Below, in pieces: positions 30,601 to 35,168 of a stretch of 35,168 bases of DNA. The translations under genes were made by a program, and so were the position numbers. Where the stretch lies: the NCBI GenBank assembly GCA_037178675.1, contig JAYMGJ010000276.1, positions 1 to 35,168 of the forward strand, given 5' to 3'. The DNA comes from Scleroderma bovista. Its lineage: Eukaryota; Basidiomycota; Agaricomycetes; Boletales; Sclerodermataceae. Every line of letters begins with the position of its first letter. Position 1 is the stretch's first letter. Under the pieces are notes generated by a model, which worked only from the letters and a program-made list of their open reading frames with translations, was not told where the DNA came from and did no database searches.

Positions 30601-32008
30601 GGTAAGCAGCATTCACCATGAAATTGAGTGCCAGAATGATTGACTGACACAAACCACTAGGGAGAACTTGCACATCGCCTTCTCAAGAGATTTTACCAAA
30701 GTACGAACAAAAAGCACCCAGCAGGACAGTTGGCAACACAAGAACGGCGGCATACACGCATCCGAAGACAGCAATATGTACACGACAGTGCTGAAACTGG
30801 CACGACAGACTTGGATGTGGTTGAACCAGCCCGTCTATCCCTTCAGCGACACCATCATTTGTCTGATTTGCCGAGGAATGTCGTTAATCTGGCTGAATAT
30901 CTTGTTCAACACCAAGGTGATCCGGCACTTAAGGTTGGTGTTAAGCATTCTAATCTGTAGTTCATCTCACTATCCAGCGCTGTACTCACCCATAAGTCGT
31001 TTCTAGGACTTCATCCCGAGGCTTAAAGACCACCTCCTGCCACGATTGCTGAATAATGAATATGATGGTGACGAACAGGTGTTCACAAGTGAAGAGCGAA
31101 ACACCGTCCATTTCGTGAACAATCTCAACAGGATTTTCCGACCAAAACGCTTTCAAGTCAACTACACAACATATGACATGCGTCGTGACCAAGACACGCT
31201 TCATCCGGAGCATGGTCGCGCAGCCATCATGATGCTATCACGAGAACAAGGTCCTGACGCCCACCCCTTCTGGTATGCACAAGTACTTGGCGCCTTTCTC
31301 ATTGCAGTTAGCCATCATGGCATGGATCGAATGATGGAAGTCTTGTGGGTGAGATGGTTTGGAGTCGTGCCTGGCCACCAATGGGGTATTAAAAAAGCTC
31401 GCCTTCCAAAAATTGGATTCATCCCAGACTCCCCTGGTGCATTCGGGTTTCTTGACCCATCACTAGTGCTCCGTGCCTGGCACCTCATTCCAGCTTTTTC
31501 TGAGGGACGTACAGACTCTCTTCTTCCTCATGGCCCTTCCATAGCATGAGAAAATGGTGGTACTGATGATTGGACAGCGTACTATGTCAATATGCAAGTG
31601 TTATTCTCTAATTTTACTAAAACATAACTGAATCTCCTGTTATCACCTAGTTTCGCTGATCGTGACATGTATGCTCGTTTTATAGGTTTTGGTGTCGGCC
31701 ACGACGCTCAATACCACCAGTCCACCACCAACTTGGAAAACCAGGACTCTGAGGGGGATGACATCCTCGATGAAAGCCCCCAAGTTCCTGGCAATTACCA
31801 GGAGAGTGACACCAATGCAAACTGTTGCAGCGGTGGGACTGGATGCGATACTGACATAGGTACAGATGGAAAAATCAGAGAAGATACCTTTGAGGACGAC
31901 GAGGAAGAAGCTTCTGAGGATAGTGACATCGAAGATACACCGGATCAATTTTCGGATATGGAGAACAAGAGTGAAAATGAAGGAGAGGGCCCTCAGTTCA
32001 AGTTCTGA
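27606..32008 (+). pseudogene. Plavaka-type transposase, ten exons, nearly complete (copy 2)
   Basis: Predicted exons: 27606-27800, 27871-29145, 29204-29430, 29488-29725, 29785-29963, 30021-30126, 30179-30601, 30661-30933, 31007-31593, 31651-32008. They total 3861 nt (1287 codons), all in phase. Order: an N-terminal zinc-finger-like segment (CERSFDTSRGVFRHRSSC), PRVILHVFDTI, FWSDATHLAQFG with WPVYLFFGNQSKY, TYSADYPEKVLLATIRDKGNCPCPRC, DLLHEFELGIFKSVFRHLL, CAIPVFEGLFP, WHALAKLRLHTD, FHALGDYVHSIRLFGTTDSY, FRPKRFQVNYTTYDMRRD, FWYAQVLGAF, MEVLWVRWFG and an acidic tail. This is the full layout of the KDZ/Plavaka group. Lesions: in-frame TGA at 27735, 29594 and 31547, and intron 4 lacks a GT donor (begins TTCATA). 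Intron 9 uses a GC donor (GCAAGT, 31594). Terminal inverted repeats were not found. Confidence 0.85.
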
Positions 32009-32234
32009 GTCTCAATGCCTGCCACTGGTGACTTGGATGTGCCGAGTGCTCACCATGGGCGACAGGGACTCTGGAGGCATAAAGTATAGCTTGTACTAGT
32101 AGTACAGAAACTCTTTGGATTGCACTGCACTCTGAGTCGATATTGCACAAACACAAGCAAATCAGGGTTCCTCAAAAGATGGGCTACGTGACACTACAAA
32201 ATGAAAGATTGAGTGGCCCATGTCATTAATGTCC
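32009..32234. other. Short spacer after the transposase
   Basis: No gene is seen. If the transposase is bounded by terminal repeats, one end should lie here, but I could not pair it with a sequence left of 27606. Homology with the left duplicated block begins near 32235. Confidence 0.35.
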
Positions 32235-33680
32235 TAGTACTTGGCGATAATAATACGAACAAGGAGAATATGTAGTCGTAGCTATAAAAGGGGTCTGGTT
32301 GCTCCGGAACAAATGACGTTATTAGGCAGACGCACATCATTGGAGTTGGTACAAAGTTATACCACGCTTGTGTCTCGGAGTGTGTCAAACAATGTATCAC
32401 CAGCAGCGTGGAATTCGCCTGCGGGACACGGTGCCCCCGCTCCAGTGGCATCACCATGCTGAGCTGCATCCTTGGCATCCCGATCTTCCTCGGATAGTTC
32501 CACAGCGGTCATCAGTACCGGTGGAGCTGCTGGCGACGGGTTGGAAGTCATCGTCTTCCTTGCGGGAGTCCTCATTACACAACTTGCGGCGAGCAGTCTC
32601 AGTTGCGGAGTGAGTGGCGGGAGCAGTAACGGGGTTGAATCGATGAGAGCAGGGGATGGCAGCACGGGGGAGGGGTGCTGTGGACTGACACGGAGGAGTG
32701 GGTTCCACTGCCATGGCTGCATCTGCCCAAAGTGAAGTTGCCAGAGGACCCACCTGCGCAGAGGTTGTAAACAACTCGGGGAGAGATGCCATTCTCCAGG
32801 GCGACCTGGAGAAGCAGTGGTACATGAGGTCGATGACTACTATGAGTACACTTGCTGATGGTGAAGATAGTCAACACATGAACCAAGGTTGAATAATGCA
32901 AGACAATAACTTACCAGCATTGTCTGAATCCCCCGAGTCCACAAAACATTATAATGCAGTTAGACCTAGGTGTCGATACGGACGAATCAAAATGGCACTG
33001 AGATGCGCCCGAACCATTTCAGAAAAGGGATGGAATCCACCAGGTGAGTAGCCAGTACAACAGAACTCAACATCTCTTTTCCGGCGCCTCCCTCACAACC
33101 CCCGTCGTCAGAATCTCACCCAGCAGTGTCTCCTTGGGTACATACCTCTCCTTATCCTCAGTCTGAAATATATTCCTACAAGGCTCATATGATTCGGCAC
33201 CATAGTTGGAATTGGAATCGTCCCAATCGCCTGTGAGATGGCTGCAGTTATCGAAATCACCGCTCCACATAGATTTGACTTCGTCCAGGTCGCCCTCGTA
33301 TTCGTGGTGGAAAAACAACCCCTGGCCAACGAGTGGTGCTTGGTTGCCGTTCCCAAATCCGGTGCTTCACCCCTGGCAACTGAAAGATGGAGCATAAGAG
33401 TTGCTGACTTCACACCGGAGTACGTCTAGCCCGGCTTCGACCTTAGACGGTCGTGCTTCGGTTCATCAAGTCATCTGCTGCATGTAGACGGTTCTCCAGC
33501 TTATGGGACGTGAATACCTGTGCGTCGTCATAATCATTACTGTTGTGGGCTCAGTGATAAGTGCTGCTTACCTTGAACTGGCCCACGACTACATCTGCCT
33601 CAACGTTACCCTTGTATGTGCAACGGCTCCTCTCTGTTCCCTCCTCCGGTATAGAGACACTCAATGGACTTAATGGACGT
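32235..33680 (-). pseudogene. Partial duplicate of the unrecognised coiled-coil/proline-rich gene
   Basis: Segments 32235-32500, 32490-32630 and 33600-33680 match 21240-21517, 24075-24210 and 24215-24300. An example is minus-strand coding for EEDRDAKDAAQHGDATGAG against EEDRDVKDAAQHGDANGAG. Relative to the left copy, the 2.56-kb segment 21518-24077 is absent here, joined at CTCGGATAG. About 0.96 kb (roughly 32637-33600) is present here only and holds a minus-strand frame (33067-33318) I cannot identify. The gene product is unknown, and with the central coiled-coil part gone this copy is a remnant. Confidence 0.6.
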
Positions 33681-33839
33681 CAGTGCCTGTGCCGACCCCA
33701 TATCCACAGCAGATGGAAAGACGGAGGTAGACACCGCGTCTGTTGATGCTGAAGGTCGATTCTAGTATAAGCAAGGACAACAGCGTCCAGGGCATCAAGG
33801 GCTTAGGCTTGCATGGGCACTATGTACACCTTCAATACC

Positions 33840-35020
33840 CAATAGCAGTGAGAATGGAAGACTCACAGCCGTTCTCCACCACCCAGGAATGCGTCATTAC
33901 CTCTTCAATACACACGCGTTTCTTCGGGTCTGGCCTGAGCATTAAGTGTGTGAACGAGCAGCATGTATGGGCGAGGGGTTACTTGGCGAGATAAAACATC
34001 TCCCTCTCCCTTTTGTGCTCCCATTCGCGCTCGCGGGAAGAGGAGGACAGCGATGATGTGGATGTGTGCGGTTCCTGGGTGCAGTCTTTGCTGGAGTAGT
34101 AGTAGCGCTAGAGACCTGGTGTGTCTTTGACGATGTGTGAGTGTGTGTCTGGTGGGATGTGCATGCCTGGGTGTATGCCGCGTGGGTGTGTCGTACGCCT
34201 GCACGATGCGCCAGGGCACATGAAAATGGAGACAATAATAATAGACGATCCCACATGCCTAGGTATCGACGAGATGGGCATCGTACGCTGGATCGTACAC
34301 ACAAACGAACAAACGAACATCAGAATGACCAGATCGGTGGTACAAAAGGGAGCTTACAAACTGCAGGGCTCGCTCCTACATAGTCCAGTCGACATATGCA
34401 CTGTTGACTCCCACAGGAGACGGTACACCGCTGAAACGCAGTAATCGCCGATCTAAGTTTGATCATTGTTGAGAGAGGGCAGAAGGCATACCTTAAGATC
34501 ACATGCGTCAAAGAATAAGTTCTCTGGTTTAACATCCCTATGTGTGATGCCTTGACTGTGTAAATACAACACTCCCGTCAATATTTGCGTGAAGCAACAC
34601 TCGACTTCGTTCAGTGACATGTCCCTTTCTTGATCGCTGCATATAGGTCTCCACCAGGGAAAAACCCCATGACCTCGTGCCACGCCTGGTTCTCGTCCTG
34701 GAGGGGATCGACGGTCTCGTGGGAGGGCACGTGGCTCCTGGTATACTTATGGGGGACAGTGAAGGGCGAAACCGGCATAGGTACGGTGCCCACCATAGGT
34801 GGTAAATGTGCGACTATAGGTTTTGGAGATGGGCCTTGCAACTGGTCAGGAAGTGGCACAACAGGAGCAACAGGAGCCGGGGTTCCCACATTGATGATAT
34901 TATGAGGCGGGGGATGAGCCAAGGTGGGAGATGGTGATACTGAAAAAGGTAACACAGGAAAGTGCCCGCCTGGGGGCGCAGACACGGAAATGGGTTGAAC
35001 AGGTGGGTGTTGATGGAATG
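33840..35020 (-). pseudogene. HAL4/SAT4-like Ser/Thr kinase, copy B (lacks N-lobe)
   Basis: From the right: a proline-rich N-terminus, then [29 protein letters not shown], and after a one-base frame loss near 34620 [20 protein letters not shown] and [18 protein letters not shown] with the catalytic HRD at 34534-34542. A 39-nt intron (34453-34491) and IGDYCVSAVYRLLWESTVHM follow, where the DFG-equivalent is DYC instead of DYG. Next come a GTAAGC donor (34357), YDAHLVD then TAG at 34259-34261 where W is expected, YYYCLHF, and PDPKKRVCIEEVMTHSWVVE near the C-terminus. No glycine loop or ATP lysine is present upstream of ETVD, and the LTR fragment starts at 35021. This is a pseudogene diverged from copy A, damaged in the complementary half. 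Confidence 0.75.
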
Positions 35021-35168
35021 TGTCAAGACCGGTTCTCCTCAATGATCTTACTAGGAGGTCCAGAGGTGCAGGGAACTAATGAGGAGGTAAGTCCAGACAC
35101 TAGTAGGTGCTAGTTAGTGTGGAGAGTCAAGTCCGGGTCATATGGACGAAGTCCGGGTGCTGGAGGAG
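35021..35168 (-). mobile_element. 3' end of a Gypsy LTR, inverted copy of 7417-7563
   Basis: The minus strand reads into TGACA at 35025-35021 and matches the last about 147 bp of the LTR at 6308-7563 with only a few differences, including the shared GAGAACCGGTCTTGACA end. The element continues beyond the window. It interrupts the proline-rich N-terminal coding region of kinase copy B. Confidence 0.9.

Overview
The window looks like a transposon-rich stretch of a basidiomycete genome, most likely Agaricomycetes. This rests on protein families I recognise by eye: two Plavaka-type (KDZ-like) DNA transposases, a FunK1-type fungal kinase, a HAL4/SAT4-like Ser/Thr kinase present twice, and a chromodomain Ty3/Gypsy retrotransposon. 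The genes have short introns (about 40-80 nt) with GT-AG ends. I see no rRNA, tRNA or CRISPR array. No database search was possible, so family names come from motif recognition.

Left part (1-7563). A gag-like ORF, open at the left edge, is followed by a probable long LTR (about 2616-4622). That LTR carries seven 170-bp tandem repeats, arranged as an alternating 340-bp dimer, and a 20-bp minisatellite. Its right end coincides with the end of homology of a minus-strand Plavaka transposase C-terminal fragment (4618-6306). The other end of that fragment abuts a CCGG-rich LTR (6308-7563). The same LTR end reappears in inverted orientation at the right edge (35021-35168).

Middle-left (7564-12766). 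A broken minus-strand FunK1 kinase gene is split in two. The kinase body is at 8069-9349 and the N-terminal part at about 11130-12291. Between them lie an unidentified ORF region and an LTR (10535-11124). A textbook hAT-type MITE (11586-12135; perfect terminal inverted repeats, 8-bp duplication GTCACAAT) sits inside the N-terminal exon.

Centre (12767-20651). A full-length chromodomain Gypsy element has LTRs of 629 and 644 bp, a self-priming type primer-binding site, gag with one in-frame TGA, a canonical A-AAA-AAA slippery site before the gag stop, an intact pol and a polypurine tract. Between pol and the 3' LTR, on the opposite strand, lies a two-exon gene with its own TATA box. It encodes a charged coiled coil followed, after splicing, by a Zn2Cys6-type cysteine cluster. 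Because Zn2Cys6 factors classically bind CGG triplets and these LTRs are packed with CCGG, an element-encoded regulator is the most interesting hypothesis here.

Right part (20652-35168). An AT-rich spacer is followed by a minus-strand two-gene block (an unrecognised coiled-coil/proline-rich gene plus the HAL4-like kinase, copy A, to about 26210). Next comes a nearly complete ten-exon plus-strand Plavaka transposase (27606-32008), broken mainly by three in-frame TGA codons. A second, diverged copy of the two-gene block (32235-35020) follows, cut at the right by the LTR fragment. The two kinase copies are damaged reciprocally: copy A keeps the glycine loop but lost the HRD loop, and copy B keeps HRD but lacks the N-lobe.
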